NCBI GenBank assembly: GCA_024398815.1
Contig: JAKSIL010000009.1
Location: 33,517 to 97,516 of the forward strand
Reading direction: 5' to 3'
DNA: 64,000 bases
DNA from: Fibrobacter sp.
Lineage (GTDB): Bacteria; Fibrobacterota; Fibrobacteria; Fibrobacterales; Fibrobacteraceae
A program made the translations under genes and the position numbers. This document shows, in pieces, positions 23,905 through 31,915 of the stretch; positions within the stretch are counted from its first letter, which is position 1, and each line of letters begins with the position of its first letter. The notes under the pieces are model-generated. The model ran no database searches. It saw nothing but the letters and a program-made list of their open reading frames with translations, and was not told the DNA's origin.

Positions 23905-25077
23905 ATGGAACAAGAAGCCACAAATCCAGCCATTGACAATTTGCTCAACGAGCAAAGGTTGAAAAACATTGTTTATCCGGCACGACTGTTCAGGGCAAGA
24001 CTCAACGAAGAATTCCTTCGTGCAAACAGAACTCGCCGTCCCTTCCTGTTCATAAAGATTTATTCCCACCAGTATGACTTTTTTGGTTGGGGCAGCCCTT
24101 CGCGCACGGTCGAAAGAACCTGGCGAATAAGCCTGCTCACCATGTTCTCGCATCTCAAGTTCATCGACGTACTTGGATACCTGAGCGACGGTAGCGGCAT
24201 CGGCATGATCCTCTTGAATTCCGACATGACCACGTTGGAAACCATCCGCAAGGAAATCCTTCACAAGCTGAACGACGCGGGCCTTATCCAGGCATTGAGG
24301 CACAAGCCCAAGAGCCCCATATTCCAGGCGTACCTGTACACGGGTTTCCAGGAAAAAGACAACCTGGAAATGGACGGCAAGCTTAAGGATTTCAACAGCA
24401 CCAACGGAAGCTTCTTCTCGCTCTCCCGCTTGAACCTGGACGACATCTGGGAACACCCGCACACCATAAGATTCCGCCACGTCGTAAAAAGAATCGCGGA
24501 CCTCGTATGCACAAGCGGCGCTCTCATCGTGCTTTCACCGCTTCTTCTGTTCTGCGCATTGGCAGTCAAGATTAGCGACCCCAAGGGCCCCATCATATTC
24601 AAGCAGACTCGCGTCGGACGCAACGGAAAGCTGTTCACCATGTACAAGTTCCGCAGCATGTACGCCGACGCCGAAGAGCGCAAGAAAGAACTCATGGCCC
24701 AGAACGAAACCGGCGGCAAGACCTTCAAGATGAAGAACGACCCCCGTATCTATCCGTTCGGCCATGTTCTTCGCAAGTTCAGCCTCGACGAACTCCCGCA
24801 GCTGATCAACATTCTCAAGGGCGACATGGCAATCGTAGGCCCCCGTCCGCCGATTCCATCGGAAGTGGCAGAATACGAACCCTGGCATAGAATGCGCCTG
24901 TCCGTGACACCCGGTCTTACCTGCATTTGGCAGGTGAGCGGACGAAGCAACATCAGCTTCGAAGGGCAGATGCGTTTGGACAACGACTACATCCGTCGTG
25001 ACGGAAAGATTGCCGACGACGTCAAGCTCATCCTCAAGACATTCAAAGTCGTCTTCAAAGGTGAAGGCGCTTATTAG
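23905..25077 (+). CDS. Sugar transferase with degenerate GGDEF-like N-terminal domain
   Basis: 390 aa. Residues about 205-390 are a bacterial sugar transferase: a single membrane segment (LVCTSGALIVLSPLLLF), then GPIIFKQTRVGRNGKLFTMY, KFRSM, LDELPQLINILKGDMAIVGPRPP and the C-terminal GLTCIWQVSGR. Residues about 35-180 have the layout of a GGDEF domain (RRPFLFIKIYSHQYDFF... then LGYLSDGSGIGMILL), but SDGSGIG replaces GGDEF, so it cannot be an active cyclase and may sense or scaffold. It is divergent from hom, and likely starts glycan assembly at the inner membrane. A bidirectional terminator follows. Confidence 0.82.
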   Translation: MEQEATNPAIDNLLNEQRLKNIVYPARLFRARLNEEFLRANRTRRPFLFIKIYSHQYDFFGWGSPSRTVERTWRISLLTMFSHLKFIDVLGYLSDGSGIGMILLNSDMTTLETIRKEILHKLNDAGLIQALRHKPKSPIFQAYLYTGFQEKDNLEMDGKLKDFNSTNGSFFSLSRLNLDDIWEHPHTIRFRHVVKRIADLVCTSGALIVLSPLLLFCALAVKISDPKGPIIFKQTRVGRNGKLFTMYKFRSMYADAEERKKELMAQNETGGKTFKMKNDPRIYPFGHVLRKFSLDELPQLINILKGDMAIVGPRPPIPSEVAEYEPWHRMRLSVTPGLTCIWQVSGRSNISFEGQMRLDNDYIRRDGKIADDVKLILKTFKVVFKGEGAY

Positions 25078-25135
25078 TCCCTCCTTTTCCAAATGCAAAA
25101 AAACTGCTTGACGCAAGTCGCACGATTTTACAGCA

Positions 25136-25174
25136 AAAAGAAAACCGCTCAGTGAACTGAGCGGCATTCTTTTT
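25136..25174. terminator. Bidirectional terminator
   Basis: Perfect 8-base stem CCGCTCAG (25145-25152) with CTGAGCGG (25157-25164), TGAA loop, an A-run before and a T-run after. It lies between two converging genes and serves both the plus-strand sugar transferase and the minus-strand 212-aa gene. Confidence 0.9.
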
Positions 25175-25188
25175 AAAGTTGCAACAAA

Positions 25189-25827
25189 TTAGCCTTCTTC
25201 GAGGGCTTCCTTGTACTCGTCAACCGTAGCGATGTATTCGTCAATCTTGTCTTCCTTGGAATCGAGGAAGCCCAGAATTTGTTCAAGATGTTCCTTCTGG
25301 AACACGGCCTTGAGCTGACGGGAAGCGTGGCCCTTGTAGCCCCATTCCTTAAGGATTTCGTCGGTGACTACGAAGGCGTCGTCCATGGAGACAAAGCGCA
25401 TAGGACCCCAGACGGCATAGTTGTGTTCCATCTGCATGCTTTCGGGTTCCGGCAGTTCAGGATTGGCCATGTAGCGCTGGATATGACGTGTACGCACGTC
25501 CTTGACCTTGTCGATGCGCATGTAACCCATAATCAGGTACTTGTTGCGCATTTCAGATTCGCTGAGCCCTTCGTAGCGGGTTCCAAAAAGAATATAGCGG
25601 CTCTTGGCCTTCACAATGGCGTTAATGTTCTTGACATTGCAGCAGCTCATCAAACCATAAGTGCTGGTTTCATAGTTCGGTTCGTAAAAGAAACCCTTGC
25701 CGTTTTCATTCAGCTGGTCACGAACCGGCATTTCAGACTGGTGACTGGTTTCAACATAGAGCAAGCTACCCGCAGCGTTACCGCGGTAATCTTGCCAACC
25801 TTCGAGATTAATCTGTGTTTTAGGCAT
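25189..25827 (-). CDS. Hypothetical protein, 212 aa
   Basis: A cytoplasmic-looking protein with no signal peptide or membrane segment. It starts MPKTQINLEGWQDYRGNAAG and has a Cys pair in LMSCCNVKN, an aromatic-rich middle (GTRYEGLSESEMRNKYLIMG) and an acidic helical end. No family recognised. The gene has a clear start with good codon use and sits alone between the terminator and murI on the same strand, about 100 bases from murI. Confidence 0.65.
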   Translation of the reverse strand: MPKTQINLEGWQDYRGNAAGSLLYVETSHQSEMPVRDQLNENGKGFFYEPNYETSTYGLMSCCNVKNINAIVKAKSRYILFGTRYEGLSESEMRNKYLIMGYMRIDKVKDVRTRHIQRYMANPELPEPESMQMEHNYAVWGPMRFVSMDDAFVVTDEILKEWGYKGHASRQLKAVFQKEHLEQILGFLDSKEDKIDEYIATVDEYKEALEEG

Positions 25828-25927
25828 TTTTTGTCCAATTACTCAAAAAGGTGAAACATAATACTTTAACAAGCGGACCCGAACAGGTTCGCTCGCTTTA
25901 ACTAAAACGCAAAATACAATTTACTGA

Positions 25928-26737
25928 CTAAAAAGTCAACGATTCTGCAGAAATATCTTGCATTCCAAAGAGAAAAGCGCCTTTTTTAAAGAATTTCGCC
26001 GTATCGGAGGTCAAAAATTCGGTTTTTCCGCCCTTGGAAAGCCGGACCTCCATCTCAGGATGGCGCTTGAGATAGTCCACCGTTTTGGCGGCGACGATAT
26101 CCCCCTGGAACACCAAACGCACATGGGATGGCAGTGCGGCACGAATTTGCCGTTCCAAAAGCGGGTAATGCGTACAAGCCAAAAGCACAGCATCTATTTC
26201 AGGATCTTCCTTGAGCAGCGCCTCGACATCCTTCTTCACGAAGAACTGGGCGCCCTCGGTATCGCACTCGCCGTTCTCGACAAGCGGAACCCACATAGGG
26301 CACGCATGCTGCGTCACCTTGAGCTGCGGAAAGAAATGTTCGATCTCGATAACGTAGCTTCTGGACGAAACCGTACCCGCCGTGGCAAAAACGCCAACAT
26401 GGCCCGTTTTGCTGAAACCACCGATTTCTTCGGCGGTCGGGCGGATGATGCCAAGCACCCTGCGATCAGGGAACTCGACCGGCAGCACCTGCTGCTGGAT
26501 ACTGCGAAGAGCGCGGGCCGAAGCCGTATTGCAAGCGAGAATCACCAAAGGGCAACCACGGCGGAACAGTTCGCGAACCGACTCCAGCGTATAGCGGTAG
26601 ATGGTTTCAAAACTGCGCGAGCCGTACGGCGCACGGGCGTTGTCCCCCAAGTACAGAAAATCGTACTGGGGCAAAGCCTTTTGCAAATCACGCAAAATGG
26701 TAAGGCCGCCGAACCCGGAATCGAAAACGCCAATCAC
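25928..26737 (-). CDS. murI: Glutamate racemase
   Basis: 269 aa. GVFDSGFGGLTIL (3-15), ACNTASA with the first catalytic Cys and ACTHYPLL with the second are present. It makes D-glutamate for peptidoglycan. The ATG overlaps the stop codon of the upstream helicase-acyltransferase ORF by ATGA, so translation is coupled. Confidence 0.95.
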   Translation of the reverse strand: MIGVFDSGFGGLTILRDLQKALPQYDFLYLGDNARAPYGSRSFETIYRYTLESVRELFRRGCPLVILACNTASARALRSIQQQVLPVEFPDRRVLGIIRPTAEEIGGFSKTGHVGVFATAGTVSSRSYVIEIEHFFPQLKVTQHACPMWVPLVENGECDTEGAQFFVKKDVEALLKEDPEIDAVLLACTHYPLLERQIRAALPSHVRLVFQGDIVAAKTVDYLKRHPEMEVRLSKGGKTEFLTSDTAKFFKKGAFLFGMQDISAESLTF

Positions 26738-28890
26738 AGCACAGACTCCATGCGTTCGCGGACGACGTGCATCAAGTCCTTGCGGGGCTCAATTTCAGCC
26801 TTCTGCTGCTTGAGAGCGTGGACATCCAACGGTTCAAGAATCTTCACCCACACCTTGACGCGACCGGAATCCTTGCGACGTTCCCAGACATCGCCGGTGC
26901 CTTTCATCACCACGGGGAGAATCGTCGCGTCCGATTCGATGGCAAGCCTGAAGCCGCCACTCTTGAAGGGGCGGAGCGAATCATCCTTACCGCGCGTGCC
27001 TTCCGGGAAAATGAACAGTCTGGGCACCCGGCCCTTGGCCATGGCTTCGCGAATCTTGGCGGCTCCGCCACCTTTTTCGCGATTCACAAAAACGCAACCC
27101 ACCTTGCGCATCCAGAAACTGAGGAACGGCACCACCTGGAGTTCCCTCTTGGCGATGAAACCGATAGTGCGCTCGATGGCTAAAAATATCACCGGGATGT
27201 CGGAGTAGGAATTGTGGTTGCCCATCACGAACACGGGGCGACTCCAGTCCACTTTGCCAAGTATGGCCTGATCCTCTATGGTCAGGTCGATGCGCAGCAC
27301 CCGCATGCAGAATGCAGCAAACAGTTGCACCTTCTTATCTATCCAGACATCCACTTCGCTATGACGGAACACCATCACGAACGCGAGCTTCACGATATGC
27401 TCGAACATAAAGAGCGCGACTATAGTGAGGGCATATATTCTAAACAATAAGAGAGGCATTTTCCACCTTGACCTTTTGGGTGGCTTTGGCAAAAATCTCG
27501 ACTTTTTCAATTTTCGCACGCGGCCTTTCCAAAATCTCTGTTTGCAATATAACAAAATCAAGTACGCTTCGGCCCGTGTCACCCCCACATAATACAACCG
27601 ACGTTCTTCGTCCAGCTGTCTTTTGCGCTGACTTGACGTTCCGGTACACTCTCCCGGAGTCAGCCCTTCCGCCATGCCCGCATAAAACACGACTGCGTAT
27701 TGAAGTCCTTTCGAGGCGTGCACCGTTTCCACATGGATTCCGTTTTCAAGTGTTTCGTCCCCTTCGGTTTCTTCTCCCGCCACAGGAAGTCCCGCGTCTT
27801 TCAACGCCTCCTCGTAATACAGTCTTTGGCGATTGTACCGTACCAATATGGCAAAATTCTTCCATTCCAAATCATAGCTCTCTCGAAGTTCCTTTATGCG
27901 GCAAACGATTTTTTGCATTTCTTGTATGGGGTCGTCCGATTCCCAGATTTCGGGTTTCCTGTTTTCCCGGAACAGCGGGTTTCCACCCGACCCGTTCGGA
28001 TTTCCAGCCCTGAGCACCTTGCGCAGTCGAAGCGGTTTGTTTTCGAAAATTTCGTTTGCCAAGTGCAGTACATTCGGAACCGACCTGTAATTCCACTCGA
28101 GCCTTATCAAAGTACTTTCCTTGAAATCGTCGCAGAACCGGTTAATGTTTCCGATGTCGGCTCCACGGAATCCGTATATGGCCTGGTCATCGTCGCCGAC
28201 CACGAAAAGCGACTTGCGATTGCCCAGCAGTGCTTTCACCATGCGGTACTGGCTCGGATTGATATCCTGGTATTCATCCACCATGATTTCCGTCCACTCG
28301 CTTCTGAAAAATTCACGGGCCGATTCGTTGTTTTCCAACAAATTAATCGATTGGTAGATAAGGTCTTCAAAGACGACCTCCCCCGAATCCAGCACATCTT
28401 GTCGAAGTTCCTTGAGCTTTGCGTTCATCGCCTGCGAATAGCCGTCAGAAAAAAGTTCTTCGCGATTCAATGCGCCCGACTTAATTTTCAATTTCGAAAG
28501 CTTGGCCATGAACTCGCGGCTGGAAGAATCCTTGGGCGTCGGAGGCTTTTTAAAGCCCACCATTTCATAGGCAAAGCGTCCATCGATTTTTTGCTTGAGC
28601 ATGTACAAGGCGAGCGAGTGGAAGGTGCAAAGCCTCACCCCGGCATCCGGAAAAAGTTTCTGCACGCGTTCGCGCATTTCGGAAGCAGCCTTCGCGGTAA
28701 AAGTAAGCGCCAGTATTTTTTCAGGCTCAACTCCGCACGCAATGCGGTACTGAATTCGCTTGGTCAAAACCGATGTTTTGCCCGACCCCGCTCCCGCCAA
28801 AATTAAAAGTTGAGCCCCCTTATCGTGGTCGTGAAGCACGGCCGCCCTTTGGTCTGCATTGAGACCTTTCAAGATGCTCGACGCATCCAT
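26734..28890 (-). CDS. UvrD-like helicase fused in frame to a PlsC-type acyltransferase
   Basis: One 718-aa frame with two unrelated halves. Residues 1-477 are an SF1 helicase: LAGAGSGKTSVLT (32-44), VDEYQD, VVGDDDQAIYGFRGA, TVHASKGLQY and YVGVTRAEAYL; the part after motif VI ends KSRFL, a common end of short UvrD/Rep enzymes. Residues 478-718 begin MPLLLF, have two hydrophobic helices and carry the acyltransferase motifs NHNSYSD (HX4D block), FVNREKGGG and FPEGTRG of 1-acyl-glycerol-3-phosphate acyltransferases. The same frame has no stop between them. AAGGTGG (27463-27469) precedes Met478 by 3-6 bases, so a free acyltransferase could also be made. murI follows with an ATGA overlap. Confidence 0.8.
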   Translation of the reverse strand: MDASSILKGLNADQRAAVLHDHDKGAQLLILAGAGSGKTSVLTKRIQYRIACGVEPEKILALTFTAKAASEMRERVQKLFPDAGVRLCTFHSLALYMLKQKIDGRFAYEMVGFKKPPTPKDSSSREFMAKLSKLKIKSGALNREELFSDGYSQAMNAKLKELRQDVLDSGEVVFEDLIYQSINLLENNESAREFFRSEWTEIMVDEYQDINPSQYRMVKALLGNRKSLFVVGDDDQAIYGFRGADIGNINRFCDDFKESTLIRLEWNYRSVPNVLHLANEIFENKPLRLRKVLRAGNPNGSGGNPLFRENRKPEIWESDDPIQEMQKIVCRIKELRESYDLEWKNFAILVRYNRQRLYYEEALKDAGLPVAGEETEGDETLENGIHVETVHASKGLQYAVVFYAGMAEGLTPGECTGTSSQRKRQLDEERRLYYVGVTRAEAYLILLYCKQRFWKGRVRKLKKSRFLPKPPKRSRWKMPLLLFRIYALTIVALFMFEHIVKLAFVMVFRHSEVDVWIDKKVQLFAAFCMRVLRIDLTIEDQAILGKVDWSRPVFVMGNHNSYSDIPVIFLAIERTIGFIAKRELQVVPFLSFWMRKVGCVFVNREKGGGAAKIREAMAKGRVPRLFIFPEGTRGKDDSLRPFKSGGFRLAIESDATILPVVMKGTGDVWERRKDSGRVKVWVKILEPLDVHALKQQKAEIEPRKDLMHVVRERMESVL
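27463..27469 (-). promoter_or_regulatory. Internal ribosome site before Met478 of the fusion
   Basis: Minus-strand AAGGTGG followed by AAA and the ATG at 27459-27457. Its position exactly where the acyltransferase domain begins suggests internal initiation of a 241-aa protein. Confidence 0.5.
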
Positions 28891-28954
28891 TGTATCCTCT
28901 GTGGAATGCAGCGCTCCGAAAACTTGCGCCCGCGGAATCTATAAAATAGATAGG

Positions 28955-29959
28955 CTACTTCGCCCTATCGCCTTGTTCGTCCGGTTTTCCACCCAGCAAA
29001 AAGGTGATTGCGCCGAACAAACTCAATACCAAACTTACAAAATATGCCAGCAACTGTATCACTACGGACTCCAGTCCGGGCACTCCAGCGCGTGCAAACA
29101 GAGATTGCGCCAAGAGTTCCCTAGGACCAAAGCCACCGATAGAAATCGGGAGTGCACTGATGATGGCGACAAGGGGTATGTAATAGAAGTACCACGATAT
29201 GGAAAGATCCACACCGACGGCATTGCCGCAATAGTAATGCACTAGAATACGAAGGGACTGCGTTACCGCCGACAAAAGCGAAATCTGCACCCAGAGCTTG
29301 AACGACCTGAAAGCCTGGAAACGCATAAACATGCGCACGAGCCTAGCCCCCACCTTCGCAGGCAAAACCTTCGAGGCCAAATTACAGCAGAAGCGCCCTA
29401 GCCTGCGACTGCAAAGGCAAGCGAACATGGCGCAAAAGCCGAGGAAAATCCAGATGGAAGGCCAGATAAACGCCCTTTGCATATCGTCATAGACAAAGAA
29501 CAGGGCCCCCATGCCGAGTGTAAACAAAGTAACAAAGAACAAGCCGAACAGTCTATCGAAGAACGTCGCCGTAAGACCCGCCCCAACCGTATCCTGGCCG
29601 CCCTGCATACGAATGTCGTAAATCTTCTTGACATCGCCGCCAACGTTCCCAGGCATAAAATTGTTAAAGAAAAGTCCTACATAGTAAAGTTTCAGCAGAT
29701 GGCCATACTTCAAGTGGACGTTCTGTTTTTCAAGCAACAATTTCCACTGCAGACAGGCGGAGAAATTCGAGAGACCAAGGCACAGGAGGGCAAGCACGAA
29801 CGGCAAAACGCTGTTCCAAGAAAACAGCCTGTACAGGTCACCGATGTCCCACTCCGGATCCGAGACGATGTTTCTGTAAACGATATACGCCGGAACAATC
29901 GTCACTACCAGCTTTAGGCAAAAAACCAGGCTGGACTTTATTTTAGGATTCATCGCCAT
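28955..29959 (-). CDS. Lysylphosphatidylglycerol synthase-like flippase domain protein
   Basis: About 335 aa from ATG 29959 (29953 is an alternative). It has eight or nine hydrophobic segments and the signatures of the UPF0104/LPG synthetase transmembrane family: FNNFMPGNVGGDVKKIYDI in the first half and SIGGFGPRELL in the second. Such proteins move lipids or polyprenyl-linked sugars across the inner membrane; the cargo is unknown here. The start lies 7 bases before the stop of the upstream methyltransferase, so the two genes are adjacent in one transcript. Confidence 0.78.
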   Translation of the reverse strand: MAMNPKIKSSLVFCLKLVVTIVPAYIVYRNIVSDPEWDIGDLYRLFSWNSVLPFVLALLCLGLSNFSACLQWKLLLEKQNVHLKYGHLLKLYYVGLFFNNFMPGNVGGDVKKIYDIRMQGGQDTVGAGLTATFFDRLFGLFFVTLFTLGMGALFFVYDDMQRAFIWPSIWIFLGFCAMFACLCSRRLGRFCCNLASKVLPAKVGARLVRMFMRFQAFRSFKLWVQISLLSAVTQSLRILVHYYCGNAVGVDLSISWYFYYIPLVAIISALPISIGGFGPRELLAQSLFARAGVPGLESVVIQLLAYFVSLVLSLFGAITFLLGGKPDEQGDRAK

Positions 29960-29966
29960 CGAAAAA

Positions 29967-30746
29967 TCACGGCTTGCGGCCAATCACTCCAATGCTAAGC
30001 TGGGTATAATGCATCGCCGGCACCGACTGAAGCGAATCCAAGATTTTGTCTTTCGCCTTCTGGTACGCGGACCCCTGAAGCGGGTACTTAGGAAGTTCCA
30101 CACCAATCTTGAAGCAGAACTCGCGAAGCATGCGGTAGAAAAGATTCGGGCGCATCCAGTCGCCATACGCATATTCGCACTTGAACCCGGCATCGACCAT
30201 GAGCTTTTTCAATTCGGCCATGGTGAACTGCTTTTCCCATCCGGCAAACCACTTGTCCATGGCAATCAGGATGTGCTTGATGATTGTGTACGGATGCACC
30301 GTCTGCGGCACGTCGCAAAGGCAGCAACCGCCGTGCTTCAGAATTCTGTAGTTTTCCTGAATCAAAGGAAGGGAATCCTTGAAATGCTCGGCAAGCCCTT
30401 GATGGAATACGAGATCGAAAGTGCAATCCGGGAAAGGCGACTTGAAAGCATCGCCACGCACCAGAGTCAAGTTGTCTTCGATATGTTCCTTGCAACGGAG
30501 GGCGTCGACAATCTTAAGACTGTTCTCGGCAAAGTCCAGCACATACACGTCGGCACCAAGACGAGCCAGTTCAGCACTGTCACGGCCGGTCCCCGCGCCC
30601 ACTTCAAGCACCTTGAGACCTTTGAGCTTAAAATTCTTCTTGATAGCTTCCAAAACCGACGGAGACGAAGGATAGACCTTGTCCATGTCGTTCTTCTTTT
30701 GCCAAAAACGGTTCCAAACGGATTGATCAGGTTCTTTGATTGACAT
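29967..30746 (-). CDS. Class I SAM-dependent methyltransferase
   Basis: 259 aa from ATG 30746, chosen over a longer frame from 30800. The AdoMet site is motif I VLEVGAGTGRDS, followed by DVYVLDFAENSL (motif II) and FDLVFHQGLAEHF (motif III region). The fold is a Rossmann-type methyltransferase with no membrane segments. The acceptor is unknown; the neighbour is an inner-membrane flippase-like gene, so a lipid or glycan target is possible (inference). Confidence 0.85.
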   Translation of the reverse strand: MSIKEPDQSVWNRFWQKKNDMDKVYPSSPSVLEAIKKNFKLKGLKVLEVGAGTGRDSAELARLGADVYVLDFAENSLKIVDALRCKEHIEDNLTLVRGDAFKSPFPDCTFDLVFHQGLAEHFKDSLPLIQENYRILKHGGCCLCDVPQTVHPYTIIKHILIAMDKWFAGWEKQFTMAELKKLMVDAGFKCEYAYGDWMRPNLFYRMLREFCFKIGVELPKYPLQGSAYQKAKDKILDSLQSVPAMHYTQLSIGVIGRKP

Positions 30747-30856
30747 AACGCGCAAAATATACGAAATTAGTACCGGGGAAGAATACTCCTGCCCAGGCAA
30801 TCGTCAAATTTTCGCACACGGCATCGCCAGCCCGTCCCCGCTTATCAGTCATAAAA

Positions 30857-30885
30857 CAATGACAATATGTAAAAACACAATGACA
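30857..30885. promoter_or_regulatory. Candidate enhancer: two CAATGACA half-sites
   Basis: CAATGACA at 30857-30864 and again at 30878-30885, 21 bases apart in the same orientation (two helical turns). They lie about 100 bases upstream of the sigma-54 element, where activator binding sites are expected. Confidence 0.4.
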
Positions 30886-30980
30886 TAAAAGAGAATTTTT
30901 CTATATTTTATATTACTTATATCGTCTTTTTTCAGAAAAAATGCCCCTATGACAAAAATCTTGGCAAAAATTTACACTTT

Positions 30981-30996
30981 TGGCACGCAACTTGCT
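30981..30996 (+). promoter_or_regulatory. Sigma-54 (RpoN) promoter
   Basis: TGGCACG-N4-TTGCT matches the -24/-12 consensus at every conserved base, including the GG and GC elements with correct 10-base spacing. Start of transcription is predicted near 31007, giving about 25 bases of leader before the ATG at 31033, with AAGGA as the ribosome site. Confidence 0.75.
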
Positions 30997-31032
30997 TAGA
31001 AATAAGCGATATTTAGTGGGCAAGGATTTAAA

Positions 31033-31845
31033 ATGCATATTGACTCAACCGATACTACTCTAAAGCGCTACCTCGAAGATATTAGACGCACAGCACCGCT
31101 TTCTCGTGAAGAAGAACAGATTCTTTTCCAAAAAGCTAAAGAAGGCGATAAAATCGCTCGCAAAAGGCTGATTTCGGCCAACATGCGTTTCGTGCTCAAA
31201 GTTGCCATTCAATACCGCGGATGCCCCATCCCCCTGCCGGACCTCGTCAGCGAAGGCGCCATGGGACTCGTACGCGCTATCGAATCTTTCGAACATACTC
31301 GTGGTCTTAAGTTCATCAGCTACGGCGTTTGGTGGATCAAGGCGTACATCACACGCGCCATCAACGAACAGGGCAACCTCATTCGCTTGCCGGCCAACCA
31401 GCACCTCCGCGTGCGCAAGGCTTTGCACGAACAGTCCCGCGGCAAGGAAATCAACGAAGAAATTCGCGAACTCATCCAAATCGGTCAGCGCGGCGTTTCT
31501 TTCGACAGCCCGCTCAAAGCCGATTCCAAGGCGACATACGCCGAAGTCCTCCCGGACAGCGGCGCTTCGAACCCGGAAGCCGATTCCGAAATCCAGAGTG
31601 TCGAAGCTTTGGCTCGTGACCTCATGGAACAGCTCCCCGAACGCGAAGCCAAGGTCATCACCGGCATCTTCGGTATCAACCAGGAAGCTCCGCAGACTCT
31701 TCGCGAAGTGGGCGAATCCATGAACATCTCTCACGAACGTGTGCGTCAGCTGCGCGACCAGGCTCTTCGCCGCATCCGCAAGTACAACAGCAAGGACTTC
31801 CTCCAGGAAAAGAAGGACGCCTTCCTCGCTGCTATAAACAAATAA
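31033..31845 (+). CDS. RNA polymerase sigma factor, sigma-70 family (RpoD/group 2 type)
   Basis: 270 aa. It starts at region 1.2 (TTLKRYLEDIRRTAPLSREE), then region 2 with NMRFVLKVAIQYRG, LPDLVSEGAMGLVRAIESF and FISYGVWWIKAYI, region 3 around RLPANQHL, and region 4 with LPEREAKVITGIFGI and the recognition helix SHERVRQLRDQALRRIRK. It lacks the long acidic region 1.1, a layout common in primary sigma factors of this group and in alternative group 2 factors. A sigma-54 element precedes it, which is unusual for a housekeeping sigma. A terminator follows. Confidence 0.9.
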   Translation: MHIDSTDTTLKRYLEDIRRTAPLSREEEQILFQKAKEGDKIARKRLISANMRFVLKVAIQYRGCPIPLPDLVSEGAMGLVRAIESFEHTRGLKFISYGVWWIKAYITRAINEQGNLIRLPANQHLRVRKALHEQSRGKEINEEIRELIQIGQRGVSFDSPLKADSKATYAEVLPDSGASNPEADSEIQSVEALARDLMEQLPEREAKVITGIFGINQEAPQTLREVGESMNISHERVRQLRDQALRRIRKYNSKDFLQEKKDAFLAAINK

Positions 31846-31861
31846 CAAGCCAAAGTATCTC

Positions 31862-31899
31862 AAAAAAAAGGCCCGCAACAAATGTTGCAGGTCTTTTTT
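31862..31899. terminator. Bidirectional terminator
   Basis: Stem of about 10 pairs with one mismatch (GGCCCGCAAC with GTTGCAGGTC), an A8 run on the left and T6 on the right. It lies between the sigma-factor gene and the converging giant surface-protein gene. Confidence 0.85.
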
Positions 31900-31915
31900 A
31901 TTGATCTTGAGCGAC

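Noticed and set aside
25868..25895. CGAAC-N2-GTTCG palindrome near the end of murI, considered as a LexA site
   Set aside because: The spacing differs from the known SOS box and it lies after murI; an imperfect terminator is as likely.
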